DNA of 18,761 nucleotides, from NCBI RefSeq assembly GCF_000250875.1, contig NZ_JH604869.1, forward strand, positions 1 through 18,761, given 5' to 3'. The notes under the pieces were generated by a model. It saw only the letters and a program-made list of their open reading frames with translations, was not told the origin of the DNA and ran no database searches. The stretch is from Sutterella parvirubra YIT 11816 (lineage in GTDB: Bacteria > Pseudomonadota > Gammaproteobacteria > Burkholderiales > Burkholderiaceae_F). Below, one piece after another: positions 1-7,581 of the stretch; the stretch's first letter is position 1, and each line of letters starts with the position of its first letter. The position numbers and the translations under genes are program-made.

Positions 1-45
1 GACTTCGCGGATGTCGCGGGCTTTGAAGTTTGCATCGAGAGCCAT
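1..45 (-). CDS. N-terminus of an unidentified gene, cut by the window edge
   Basis: Only the first 15 codons lie in the window. The ATG is at 43-45 on the minus strand and the peptide begins MALDANFKARDIREV. An AGGA Shine-Dalgarno-like sequence stands about 9 bases before the ATG, which supports a real start. The gene is the next one downstream of allE on the same strand after a 116-bp gap, so it may belong to the same transcription unit and possibly to ureide or purine breakdown. That is inference from position. I do not recognise the family from 15 residues. Confidence 0.5.
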   Translation of the reverse strand, partial: MALDANFKARDIREV

Positions 46-161
46 GATGATGGTTCCTTTGGTTGGTCGTGGAGGTGTTTGGTCGGTGCGGGTGGGACCG
101 GCCGTCCCGCGTAGGGACGTGGTGGCGGCCGGCCCGAGGAGAACGCTTTGCGCCCCGCGCG

Positions 162-938
162 TCAGATCTCGACGTCGCGGTTGCAGTCCTTCGAGTAGAT
201 GTAGGAGAACGGTTCGCGGCCGATGCCGTAGCCCGCCTGCAGCGAGAAGGCGCCCATCCAGAGGAAGTCTTCCTTCTTCGTGAGGTACCACTCGTTGTCG
301 AGGTTGTAGGTGCCCTGACCTTCGTAGATGTAGGCGCCGTGTTCCTGGACGTGCGTTTCGACGATGTTGTGGGAGGCGCCCGGGTCGAACGAGAGGATGT
401 GCATGTTCATGTCGAAGGCTTCTTCGAGCGGGAGGAAGTCCTTGACGTGAACGTTCGCCATGCCGTCGTAGTCGCGGAAGGGCACGTCGTTGATGTTGCC
501 GAAGACGGCGTAGGGTTCGAGACCCTGGGGATGCGGGATGTAGCGCTGCTTGTAGAGCAGGATGCGGCCTTCCTTGCCGTTCTTCGACTTGAAGCCGATG
601 CCGACGCCCGCGGGCGAGTAGGCGTAGCCGCCCTGCGTGAGCATTTCGGTCTTTTCGCCGACGGTCACTTCGAGTTCGACGTCGCCGTCGAGGACGTAGA
701 TGAAGGCTTCTTCGTGGGTGAGCGCGCCGTACGGGAATTCCGTGTGGGCCGTCTGGCCGAGCTTGCCGATCAACTGCACGAAGCCCGCGCCGATCTTCGG
801 CGAGCAGAGAATCGTCATCTGCGCATCCTTGATGCCGGGGATGGTGTTGATGACGCGCCCTTCGGGCGTGATGATGGCGAAGCTGTCGCGCTTGACGATC
901 GAGCGGTTCGAGAGCAGGTCGGCAGGATAACCGGGCAT
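162..938 (-). CDS. allE: (S)-ureidoglycine aminohydrolase
   Basis: This 258-residue bicupin enzyme releases ammonia from (S)-ureidoglycine to give (S)-ureidoglycolate, a late step of allantoin (purine ring) breakdown in the cytosol. The length matches E. coli AllE (about 261). The C-terminal cupin holds the expected manganese ligands: E194, H196 and H200 in ETHVQEH, and Q234 in FSLQAG. Their spacing equals the Glu-His-His-Gln set known for the plant enzyme. The N-terminal half has the other cupin (TEFPYGALTHEEAFIYVLDG region). The frame stays open further upstream to 1061, but I chose the ATG at 938: it has a strong GAGGAG ribosome binding site and the preceding 41 codons look like untranslated leader. 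No other allantoin gene is visible here; the truncated gene to its left may be one. Confidence 0.93.
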   Translation of the reverse strand: MPGYPADLLSNRSIVKRDSFAIITPEGRVINTIPGIKDAQMTILCSPKIGAGFVQLIGKLGQTAHTEFPYGALTHEEAFIYVLDGDVELEVTVGEKTEMLTQGGYAYSPAGVGIGFKSKNGKEGRILLYKQRYIPHPQGLEPYAVFGNINDVPFRDYDGMANVHVKDFLPLEEAFDMNMHILSFDPGASHNIVETHVQEHGAYIYEGQGTYNLDNEWYLTKKEDFLWMGAFSLQAGYGIGREPFSYIYSKDCNRDVEI

Positions 939-1247
939 GGTTGTCTCCTCGTGAGTGGTGGGTGGGGGCTGTGGCGTCCCCCGTTTCGTTGAATCCACTA
1001 TAGGAGCCTGCTTGTCCTGATCTGACGCTTTCGGCGTCAAGAACATGTCATTTCGCGCCACGCGTGATCGGAGGGAGAGGTGTTTGAAAGTTGTTGAAAA
1101 ATAAGAGAAATGACGGGGATTCGTTTCTCCGTCTTCGCGTTTTCCGGGGATTTTGCGGGCGTGTCGTGGCGCAGATGGTCAACGGGTGACAGGCGAATCG
1201 TCATTTCGCGCCGAAACGGGGTCCGCGGGACGACCTCGTCTTGGTCA
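939..1247. other. Gene-free region upstream of allE
   Basis: This stretch lies between the allE start and the terminator of the binding-protein gene. It holds the candidate allE promoter and dyad, and two copies of the 13-mer GTCATTTCGCGCC at 1047-1059 and 1200-1212. Open frames here lack ribosome binding sites and recognisable proteins, so I see no gene. Confidence 0.6.
997..1039 (-). promoter_or_regulatory. Candidate allE promoter with an inverted-repeat operator
   Basis: On the minus strand a TATAGT -10-like hexamer lies at 997-1002, about 60 bases before the allE ATG. No good -35 element stands at the right distance. Instead a perfect dyad, TGACGC-N5-GCGTCA, covers 1023-1039 and is centred roughly 40 bases upstream of the expected start point. 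That is a typical place for an activator site at a promoter with a weak -35. The regulator is unknown. Confidence 0.35.
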
Positions 1248-1290
1248 GACGAAAGAAACGAGGCGCCCTCCGTGCGTGGAGGGCGCCTCG
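1248..1290 (-). terminator. Rho-independent terminator of the amino-acid-binding protein gene
   Basis: A perfect 13-bp stem (1259-1271 with 1278-1290, beginning CGAGGCGCC) closes a 6-base loop. On the minus strand it is followed by TTTCTTTCGTC. It lies about 90 bp past the stop codon at 1383 and should keep transcription from entering the allE promoter region. Confidence 0.9.
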
Positions 1291-1382
1291 CTCAATGGGA
1301 GCCGGGCGGAAAGGGAGGAGACCGGCGGTGCCCCACCCGGGGAGTCGGCATGCAGTCCGCCCGGCGTAAAGCCGTGGGTGCC

Positions 1383-2144
1383 TTATTCGGCGGGCTTCCC
1401 GAACCACTTGATGTGGAGTTCGTTGAAGGTGCCGTTTTCCTTCAGGATCTTCAGAGCGGCGTTCATTTCTTCAACGAGCTTCGGATTCTTCTTCGACGCG
1501 ATCATCGCGAAGACGTCGGCGGTCGCCATTTCGGGAAGGTGCGTCGTCTGGCTTGCGAGCTGCGCGTTCTGCGAGAGGACGTAGTCCGTCACGGGCTTGT
1601 CGTTGATGACGGCGTCGGCGTTCCCGGCCAGCATGTTGAGGATGGCGTCGCCCGCACTGTTGAAGGTCGTCACCTGGGCGCCCTCAATCTTCTGAGCGGC
1701 GGAGGCGCTCGTCGTGCCCAACTGAACGGAAATGCGCTTCCCCTTCAGGTCGGCGAAGCCCTTGATCGAGTCGTCACCCTTCTTGGTGACGATGGTGAGG
1801 CCCGACGTGTAGAAGGGATCCGTGAAGAGCACCCGCTGCTGGCGGGCAGGCGTGATCGAAAAACCCGCGGCGCCCGTGTCGACCGTGCCCGAGAGCACCG
1901 CCGGCAGAATGGCGTCGAAACCCAATGTGACGATCGTGAGGTCCTTGTCCATTACCTTGGCCATTTCCTTCACGAGGTCGACTTCAAAGCCCTGAATCTC
2001 GCCCGTCTTGGAGTCGTAGAATTCGAACGGGGGGAAGGTCCCTTCCGTGGCGACCTTCCAGGGCTGGCCCGCAAAGACCGAACCCGTGAGCATGAGGGCG
2101 AGGAGACCGGCGGCAGCGGTCCGTTTGAAAAGCGTGTTGGTCAT
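1383..2144 (-). CDS. Periplasmic amino-acid-binding protein of an ABC transporter (GlnH-like, SBP_bac_3)
   Basis: This 253-residue solute-binding protein delivers an amino acid, probably polar (glutamine-like), to an ABC permease. Residues 1-25 are a Sec signal peptide (positive start, Leu/Ala core, cut after SVFA). Family landmarks are the PPFEF segment near residue 38, R101 in SITPARQQ, which should hold the ligand carboxylate, D182 in NDKP, which should hold the amino group, and a GTFNELHIKWFG tail very like E. coli GlnH. The ATG at 2144 follows a GGAGAA ribosome binding site and gives a proper signal peptide; the 28 extra codons upstream do not. No permease or ATPase gene is next to it. 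It is bounded by its own terminator and a long upstream gap, so it must share a transporter encoded elsewhere. The exact ligand is not readable. Confidence 0.9.
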   Translation of the reverse strand: MTNTLFKRTAAAGLLALMLTGSVFAGQPWKVATEGTFPPFEFYDSKTGEIQGFEVDLVKEMAKVMDKDLTIVTLGFDAILPAVLSGTVDTGAAGFSITPARQQRVLFTDPFYTSGLTIVTKKGDDSIKGFADLKGKRISVQLGTTSASAAQKIEGAQVTTFNSAGDAILNMLAGNADAVINDKPVTDYVLSQNAQLASQTTHLPEMATADVFAMIASKKNPKLVEEMNAALKILKENGTFNELHIKWFGKPAE

Positions 2145-2378
2145 GGTGTTTTTCTCCGGTAAGGCGTGGAACCAACGTGGTGTCTGGGGCCGCCGCCGAA
2201 GGAGGGGATTCTCCGTCGCGCGGCGCACGGCGGACCGTAGTTTTCGTCGGCGTGCGGAAAAATTATGCGGCGCGATTTCTCCGCATTGCGTCCTTCAATT
2301 GCGATTTCAAAAAGTCTTTTGCGCTGATTCGGCCTCAATTAGGAAATCAACATTAGTTGTTGCGACCGGCCTCCATTG

Positions 2379-2394
2379 TTGACCGATCGGTCGA
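2379..2394. promoter_or_regulatory. RutR-like operator candidate
   Basis: TTGACCGATCGGTCGA contains the perfect 12-bp palindrome GACCGATCGGTC (2381-2392). It matches 11 of the 14 specified positions of the E. coli RutR consensus TTGACCA-N2-TGGTCAA. RutR is a TetR-family, pyrimidine-responsive regulator that acts on carAB in E. coli. The site lies about 400 bp upstream of carA. Any TetR-family protein could be the true ligand. Confidence 0.35.
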
Positions 2395-2402
2395 CAGGGT
2401 TG

Positions 2403-2419
2403 CGCTCAATTGTCGACAA
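2403..2419. repeat. Left copy of a 17-bp inverted repeat containing the TTGTCGACAA palindrome
   Basis: CGCTCAATTGTCGACAA at 2403-2419 recurs in inverted orientation at 2571-2587 with a single mismatch. The copy here ends in the perfect 10-bp palindrome TTGTCGACAA (2410-2419), which resembles operators of FadR-type GntR regulators. Confidence 0.6.
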
Positions 2420-2543
2420 ATGACTGACCGAAGGGCCTGGGAGGAGGTGGGTGAAGATGCTGAAGGCGGTTGATCTTCCTATGTTATCTCGTCTCTTCAG
2501 GGCTTCCTGAGAGGGATGAGGAAGGGTCTCGGAACGGCTTCCG

Positions 2544-2564
2544 GATCGGTCGACCGGAACGGTC
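2544..2564. promoter_or_regulatory. Second dyad cluster upstream of carA
   Basis: GATCGGTCGAC (2544-2554) is an exact direct copy of 2385-2395. It overlaps the palindrome CGGTCGACCG (2547-2556) and a second GACCG...CGGTC dyad with a 3-base spacer (2552-2564). The latter echoes the RutR-like site at 2379. No regulator gene is present in the window. Confidence 0.35.
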
Positions 2565-2570
2565 CCACAA

Positions 2571-2587
2571 TTGCCGACAATTGAGCG
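2571..2587. repeat. Right copy of the 17-bp inverted repeat
   Basis: TTGCCGACAATTGAGCG is the reverse complement of 2403-2419 except for one base. The two copies are 151 bp apart and could bind one protein at both ends of a DNA loop. Confidence 0.6.
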
Positions 2588-2724
2588 ATCTGAGGCAACC
2601 ATTTTTCGGATCGAAGCCGCGCAAACCGCTTTGGATATTCTGCCTAGATGCCCGAAATCCCCGCTGAGGGCCCGCTTCGTAAAATGACAGGAATTTGGCG
2701 CCGACTGACAGACGGTTGCCGTCC

Positions 2725-2759
2725 GGTCTCCGCGTGGACCACGCGGGGACCGCGAGACC
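2725..2759 (+). promoter_or_regulatory. Structured leader hairpin ahead of carA
   Basis: GGTCTCCGCGT (2725-2735) pairs with ACGCGGGGACC (2741-2751) to give an 11-bp stem with one T-G wobble and a 5-base loop. GGTCTC can instead pair with GAGACC at 2754-2759, so two exclusive folds are possible. No U-run follows, so this is not a standard attenuator. It lies about 30-65 bases before the GTG start of carA. Confidence 0.4.
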
Positions 2760-2789
2760 CCAACCCTAGAACGAACAAGGACAAGAATC

Positions 2790-3971
2790 GTGGCATTACT
2801 CACCCCCAAGCGTCCCGGCGCCGCCCTCGTGCTCGCGGACGGAAGGATCTTCCACGGCCGCAGCGCGGGCGCGGCCGGCCTCACCTCGGGCGAGACCGTC
2901 TTCAACACCGCGATGACGGGTTATCAGGAAATCCTGACGGACCCCTCCTACACCGGGCAGCTCGTGACGTTGACGACGGCCCACGTCGGCAACACCGGCT
3001 GGAACGCCGAAGACATGGAGTGCGGGAAGATCGCCGCGGCGGGCCTCATCGTCAACCGCATGACGGACGTGCCTTCCAACTGGCGCGCGACGGAGTCCCT
3101 CACCGACCACCTCAAAGCGACGGGGATCGTCGCGATCACCGACCTCGACACCCGCGCGCTCACCATGCATCTGCGCACGACGGGTGCGCAGCCGGGCGCG
3201 ATCATCGCGGCGGCGGAAGGTGAGCTCCCGGACGCCGACATCGAGCAGGCGAAGACCGCCGCCCAATCCTGGGGCGTGATGGTCGGCCAGGACCTCGCGA
3301 AGACCGTCACGGTCGACGCCCCCTACGAATGGACGGAAGGCGTCTGGGAAGGCGCCACGGCCGAGCGCGCCGCGGGCTTCACGACCCCTGCGGCGCAGCC
3401 GCACCACGTCGTCGCCTACGACTTCGGCGTGAAGACCAACATTCTGCGCATGCTCGCCGCGGCGGGCGTGCGCGTCACGGTGGTGCCCGCCGAGACCTCG
3501 TTCGAGGAAGCGATGGCGCTCTCCCCCGACGGGATCTTCCTCTCGAACGGCCCCGGCGACCCTGCGCCCTGCACGTACGCGATCGAAGTCGCCAAGAAGG
3601 CGATCGCCGCCAAGGTGCCGCTCTTCGGCATCTGCCTCGGGCACCAGATCATGGGGCTTGCGGTCGGCGCGCAGACCCTCAAGATGAAGTTCGGCCACCA
3701 CGGCGCGAACCACCCGGTCGAAGACGTCCGCACGCACCGCGTCTACATCACGAGCCAGAACCACGGCTTCGCGGTCGACGAAAAGACGCTCCCCGCGAAC
3801 GCGCAGGTGACGCACCGCTCGCTCTTCGACGGTTCGCTCCAGGGCTTTGAATTGACCGATGCGCCCGCCTTCTGCTTCCAGGGTCACCCGGAAGCGAGCC
3901 CCGGCCCGCACGACATTTCGCCCCTCTTCGCGCACTTCGTCGAATTGATCGAAGCGAAGAAGAACGCCTGA
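2790..3971 (+). CDS. carA: Carbamoyl-phosphate synthase, small (glutaminase) subunit
   Basis: The 393-residue subunit hydrolyses glutamine and passes ammonia through a tunnel to CarB, which makes carbamoyl phosphate for arginine and pyrimidines. The N-terminal CPSase small-chain domain covers about residues 5-140. The class I glutamine amidotransferase domain covers about 205-390, with nucleophile C282 in FGICLGHQ and the H366/E368 pair in FQGHPEAS. The length is near E. coli CarA (382). The start is GTG at 2790 with an AAGGA ribosome binding site about 9 bases upstream. carB follows after 43 bp, so the two are surely co-transcribed. Upstream dyads and a leader hairpin hint at control by pyrimidines or arginine. 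Confidence 0.98.
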   Translation: MALLTPKRPGAALVLADGRIFHGRSAGAAGLTSGETVFNTAMTGYQEILTDPSYTGQLVTLTTAHVGNTGWNAEDMECGKIAAAGLIVNRMTDVPSNWRATESLTDHLKATGIVAITDLDTRALTMHLRTTGAQPGAIIAAAEGELPDADIEQAKTAAQSWGVMVGQDLAKTVTVDAPYEWTEGVWEGATAERAAGFTTPAAQPHHVVAYDFGVKTNILRMLAAAGVRVTVVPAETSFEEAMALSPDGIFLSNGPGDPAPCTYAIEVAKKAIAAKVPLFGICLGHQIMGLAVGAQTLKMKFGHHGANHPVEDVRTHRVYITSQNHGFAVDEKTLPANAQVTHRSLFDGSLQGFELTDAPAFCFQGHPEASPGPHDISPLFAHFVELIEAKKNA

Positions 3972-4014
3972 AGCGCCCACGACCGACCGTAAAGAAAAGA
4001 AGAGACACTGAACC

Positions 4015-7000
4015 ATGCCCAAGCGCACAGACATTCAATCCATCCTCATCATCGGCGCGGGTCCGATCGTGATCGGCCAAGCCTGCGAATTCGACTATTC
4101 GGGCGTGCAGGCCTGCCGCGTGCTCCGCGAAGAGGGCTACCGCGTGATCCTGGTGAACTCGAACCCCGCCACGATCATGACCGATCCGCAGACGGCGGAC
4201 GCGACCTACATCGAACCCATCACCTGGGAAACGCTGGAGCGCATCATCGCGAAGGAGCGCCCCGACGCCATCCTCCCGACGATGGGCGGGCAGACCGCCT
4301 TGAACTGCGCGATGGACCTCGTGAACGAAGGGATCCTCGAGAAGTACGGCGTGGAGCTGATCGGCGCGTCGCCGGAAGCCATCGAAAAGGCCGAAGACCG
4401 CGAACGCTTCAAGGCGCTGATGGGCGAAATCGGGCTTGAGTGCGCGCGCTCGGGCGTCGCGCACACGTTGGAAGGCGCCGCGGAAGTCCTCGAGTCGACG
4501 GGCTTCCCCGCGGTGATCCGTCCGTCCTTCACGTTGGGCGGCACCGGGGGCGGCATCGCCTACAACATGGAGGAATTCGTCGAGATCGTCGGCCGCGGGC
4601 TGGAGCTCTCGCCCACGCATGAGGTGTTGATCGAAGAGTCGCTCCTCGGTTGGAAGGAATTCGAGATGGAAGTGGTCCGCGACAAGGCGGACAACGCGAT
4701 CATCGTCTGCTCGATCGAAAACCTCGATCCGATGGGCGTGCACACCGGCGACTCGATCACGGTGGCGCCCGCGCAGACGCTCTCCGACCGCGAGTACCAG
4801 GCGATGCGCGATGCGTCGATGGCGGTGCTGCGCGTGATCGGCGTCGACACCGGGGGTTCGAACGTCCAGTTCGCGCTCGACCCGAAGACGGGCCGCATGA
4901 TCGTCATCGAAATGAACCCGCGCGTCTCGCGCTCCTCCGCCCTGGCGTCGAAAGCCACGGGCTTCCCGATCGCGAAGATCGCGGCGAAGTTGGCGGTGGG
5001 CTATACGCTCGACGAACTCAGGAACGACATGACGGGCGGCAAGACCCCGGCGTCGTTCGAACCCGCGATCGACTACGTCGTCGTGAAGTGCCCGCGCTTC
5101 GCGTTTGAAAAGTTCCCCGCGGCGGACGACCGCCTCACGACCCAGATGAAGTCCGTGGGCGAAGTGATGGCGATCGGCCGCAGCTTCCAGGAAGCGCTCC
5201 AGAAGGCGTTGCGCGGTCTTGAAACCGGGAAGGACGGGCTCACTCCTGTCACGACCGACAAGACGAAGCTCGTGCGCGAACTCTCCGTTCCGGGGCCCGA
5301 ACGCCTCTTCTGGGTGGCGGATGCGATGCGCCTCGGGATGACGCTGGAGGACATCCACCGCCATACGAAGATCGACTGGTGGTTCCTGCGCGAGATCGCG
5401 GAATTGATCGACATGGAAAAGGCGGTCGAAGGGCACGCCCTCGCGGAAGTCGATGCCGCCGACATGCGCCTCCTGAAGGCCGCGGGCTTCTCCGACAAGC
5501 GGATCGCCACGCTGACGGGTGCGAAGGAAGCCGAAGTGCGCGCCGCGCGTCAGGCGTTCGGGATCCGCCCGGTCTACAAGCGCGTCGACACCTGCGCCGC
5601 GGAATTCGCAACGACGACCGCGTACCTCTACTCGACCTACGGTTCGACCGAACTCTGCGAAGCCGAACCCACCTCGAAGAAGAAGGTGATGGTGCTGGGC
5701 GGCGGCCCCAACCGCATCGGGCAGGGCATCGAATTCGACTACTGCTGCGTGCACGCCGCGATGGCGCTTCGCGAAGACGGTTGGGAAACCATCATGGTGA
5801 ACTGCAACCCCGAAACCGTCTCGACCGACTACGACACGTCGGACCGCCTCTACTTCGAGCCGGTGACGTTCGAAGACGTGCTCGCGGTCTGTGAAGCCGA
5901 AAAGCCCGACGGTGTGATCGTGCAGTACGGCGGTCAGACGCCGCTCAAAATCTGCCGCGCCCTGGAGGCCGCGGGCGTTCCCATCATCGGGACCTCGCCC
6001 GACGCGATCGACTGCGCGGAAGACCGTGAACGCTTCCAGGCGTTGATCAACGAACTCGGCCTTCGTCAGCCGCCCAACCGCATCGCCCGCACCGAAACGG
6101 AAGCGCTGGAGAAGGCGGCCGAGATCGGCTATCCGTTGGTCGTGCGCCCGAGCTACGTGCTGGGCGGCCGCGCGATGGACATCGTGCACACGCCGGAACG
6201 CCTCACCAAGTATATGCAGGAAGCCGTCAAGGTTTCGCCTGAGAGCCCCGTCCTTCTGGACCGGTTCTTGGACGACGCGATCGAACTCGACGTCGACGCG
6301 GTCGCGGACGGCGAAGTCGTGGCCGTGGGCGGCGTGATGGAACACATCGAGCAGGCGGGCGTCCACTCGGGCGACAGCGCGTGCTCGCTCCCGCCCTACA
6401 GCCTCGCCCCTGCGTTGATCGACGAAATCCGCCGTCAGACCCGCGAAATGGCGAAGGCCTTGAAGGTGGTCGGCCTCATGAACGTGCAGTTCGCCGTTCA
6501 GAACGCCCACACCTCGCACCCGGACATCTTCGTCCTCGAAGTGAACCCGCGCGCGTCCCGCACGGTGCCCTTCGTCTCGAAGGCGACGGGGAACGCCCTT
6601 GCCAAGATCGCGGTGCGCGCGATGTCGGGCGTGACGCTCGCGAAGCAGGGCCTCACAGTCGAAAAGCTCGAGAAGCAGCCTCCGTACTTCAGCGTCAAGG
6701 AAGCCGTCTTCCCGTTCGCGAAGTTCCAGGGCGTCGACCCGGTCCTCGGGCCGGAAATGCGCTCGACGGGCGAAGTGATGGGCGTGGGCCGCAGCTTCGC
6801 GGAAGCGCACAGGAAGAGCCAGGTCGCGGCGGCCTCGAGCCTCCCCGACGGCGGCACGGCGTTCCTGTCGGTGCGGAATTCCGACAAGCCCAAGGTCATC
6901 GTCTGCGCGCATGAACTCCGCCACGCCGGGTTCGACCTCATCGCGACGGAAGGCACCGCCGCGGCGATCGAGGCCGCCGGGATCCCGTGCAGGAGCGTCA

Positions 7001-7257
7001 GCCGCGTTCACGAAGGGCGCCCGAACGTGATCGACCTGATCAAGAACCACGAGATCAGCTTGGTCGTGATGTCGGTCGCGGAACACGAAGGCGAACTCGA
7101 CGACGCGGGCGCCATCCGCCGCACGTGCCTCGCCGAACAGGTCACGTACCACACGACGATGGCGGGCGGCCTCGCCGCCGCAGAAGGGATCCGCGCCGGC
7201 CGCAAGGGCGACGTCTACGACCTCCATGACCTCCACGCGGAGGCTCTGGGCGCGTAA
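4015..7257 (+). CDS. carB: Carbamoyl-phosphate synthase, large subunit
   Basis: This 1080-residue synthetase (E. coli: 1073) makes carbamoyl phosphate from bicarbonate, ammonia and two ATP. It starts [20 protein letters not shown], almost as in E. coli. The first ATP-grasp half covers about residues 1-400, an oligomerisation domain about 400-550, the second ATP-grasp half about 550-935 (starting at [15 protein letters not shown]), and the MGS-like allosteric domain about 936-1080. In that last domain the ATEGTA and [13 protein letters not shown] segments are kept. The INTT segment that helps bind UMP/IMP phosphate in E. coli reads VMSV (1018-1021), so nucleotide control may differ. It is the second gene of the carAB operon and ends 30 bp before a strong terminator. 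Confidence 0.98.
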   Translation: MPKRTDIQSILIIGAGPIVIGQACEFDYSGVQACRVLREEGYRVILVNSNPATIMTDPQTADATYIEPITWETLERIIAKERPDAILPTMGGQTALNCAMDLVNEGILEKYGVELIGASPEAIEKAEDRERFKALMGEIGLECARSGVAHTLEGAAEVLESTGFPAVIRPSFTLGGTGGGIAYNMEEFVEIVGRGLELSPTHEVLIEESLLGWKEFEMEVVRDKADNAIIVCSIENLDPMGVHTGDSITVAPAQTLSDREYQAMRDASMAVLRVIGVDTGGSNVQFALDPKTGRMIVIEMNPRVSRSSALASKATGFPIAKIAAKLAVGYTLDELRNDMTGGKTPASFEPAIDYVVVKCPRFAFEKFPAADDRLTTQMKSVGEVMAIGRSFQEALQKALRGLETGKDGLTPVTTDKTKLVRELSVPGPERLFWVADAMRLGMTLEDIHRHTKIDWWFLREIAELIDMEKAVEGHALAEVDAADMRLLKAAGFSDKRIATLTGAKEAEVRAARQAFGIRPVYKRVDTCAAEFATTTAYLYSTYGSTELCEAEPTSKKKVMVLGGGPNRIGQGIEFDYCCVHAAMALREDGWETIMVNCNPETVSTDYDTSDRLYFEPVTFEDVLAVCEAEKPDGVIVQYGGQTPLKICRALEAAGVPIIGTSPDAIDCAEDRERFQALINELGLRQPPNRIARTETEALEKAAEIGYPLVVRPSYVLGGRAMDIVHTPERLTKYMQEAVKVSPESPVLLDRFLDDAIELDVDAVADGEVVAVGGVMEHIEQAGVHSGDSACSLPPYSLAPALIDEIRRQTREMAKALKVVGLMNVQFAVQNAHTSHPDIFVLEVNPRASRTVPFVSKATGNALAKIAVRAMSGVTLAKQGLTVEKLEKQPPYFSVKEAVFPFAKFQGVDPVLGPEMRSTGEVMGVGRSFAEAHRKSQVAAASSLPDGGTAFLSVRNSDKPKVIVCAHELRHAGFDLIATEGTAAAIEAAGIPCRSVSRVHEGRPNVIDLIKNHEISLVVMSVAEHEGELDDAGAIRRTCLAEQVTYHTTMAGGLAAAEGIRAGRKGDVYDLHDLHAEALGA

Positions 7258-7287
7258 GACGCACGCTTGAGTCCCAAGCACACGAAG

Positions 7288-7319
7288 GCCCGTCGTCCGG
7301 CAGCGGACGGCGGGCTTTT
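7288..7319 (+). terminator. Rho-independent terminator of carAB
   Basis: A 12-bp stem (7288-7299 with 7304-7315, one G-T wobble) with a GCAG loop is followed directly by TTTT. It begins 30 bp after the carB stop codon. Confidence 0.92.
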
Positions 7320-7329
7320 CGTCGATGGT

Positions 7330-7466
7330 GGGGATTTTTGTTGACGGAAGCGGGGAGGCCTTGTTGTCGGAACTGGGAATTCTTGCTGACGGAAGTGGGG
7401 AGATCCTGTTGTCGGAAGTGGGGAATTCTTATTGACGTTTTTGGGGAGTTCTTGTCGTCGCTGGCC
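7330..7466. repeat. Tandem array of about six 22/23-bp units (45-bp higher-order period)
   Basis: The units begin at 7330, 7352, 7375, 7397, 7420 and 7443, each with GGGGA or GGGA. The shared core is close to TTGTTGACGGAAGTGGGGA. Odd units carry TTGACGGAA-like and even units TTGTCGGAA-like cores, so pairs repeat every 45 bp. Copies 5 and 6 are more diverged. The array fills the space between the convergent terminators of carAB and the ornithine carbamoyltransferase gene. It is open in several frames because 45 is divisible by three, but none shows a gene-like start. Confidence 0.85.
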
Positions 7467-7517
7467 GTTCGCCGACCCCGCCGCGCTCGACGCGCACCGG
7501 GCGTCCGGATCCGCCCC

Positions 7518-7552
7518 AAACGAAACGGGCCGCCCCGCAAAGGGACGGCCCG
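7518..7552 (-). terminator. Rho-independent terminator of the ornithine carbamoyltransferase gene
   Basis: An 11-bp stem (7526-7536 with 7542-7552) closes a 5-base loop. On the minus strand one pair is a U-G wobble, and TTTCGTTT follows. It lies about 30 bp past the stop codon at 7582. Confidence 0.9.
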
Positions 7553-7581
7553 ATTCGGAATCAACCGTTCAGCCGGTCAGC

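Larger units (their letters stand above)
2145..2789. other. 645-bp divergent regulatory region between the binding-protein gene and carA
   Basis: I see no gene here. The region is richer in A+T than its surroundings, mainly at 2255-2360. It must hold promoters for both flanking genes. A CATAAT -10-like hexamer for the minus-strand gene lies at 2262-2267, without a matching -35. Dyads cluster at 2379-2419 and 2544-2587, and a stable hairpin lies just before carA at 2725-2751. The 189-residue minus-strand frame crossing this region runs into carA and has no protein-like features. Confidence 0.7.

Noticed and set aside
98..132. Nested hairpin (CCGGCCG...CGGCCGG) between allE and the left-edge gene as a terminator
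   Set aside because: No U-run follows on either strand and the region is simply very G+C-rich; not strong enough to list.
2339..2908. 189-codon minus-strand frame across the carA upstream region
   Set aside because: It starts inside carA, has no protein-like pattern, and crosses the operator-like dyads.
2796..4034. 412-codon minus-strand frame opposite carA
   Set aside because: Same cause; carA is certain from its catalytic residues and the frame opposite has no recognisable motif.
3748..7281. Very long minus-strand open frame (1177 codons) opposite carB
   Set aside because: It is a mirror frame caused by strong G+C codon bias in carB. It is rich in Arg, His, Asp and Val without any domain and has no ribosome binding site.
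7330..7466. CRISPR array
   Set aside because: Units are contiguous 22/23-bp repeats without unique spacers and without cas genes nearby.
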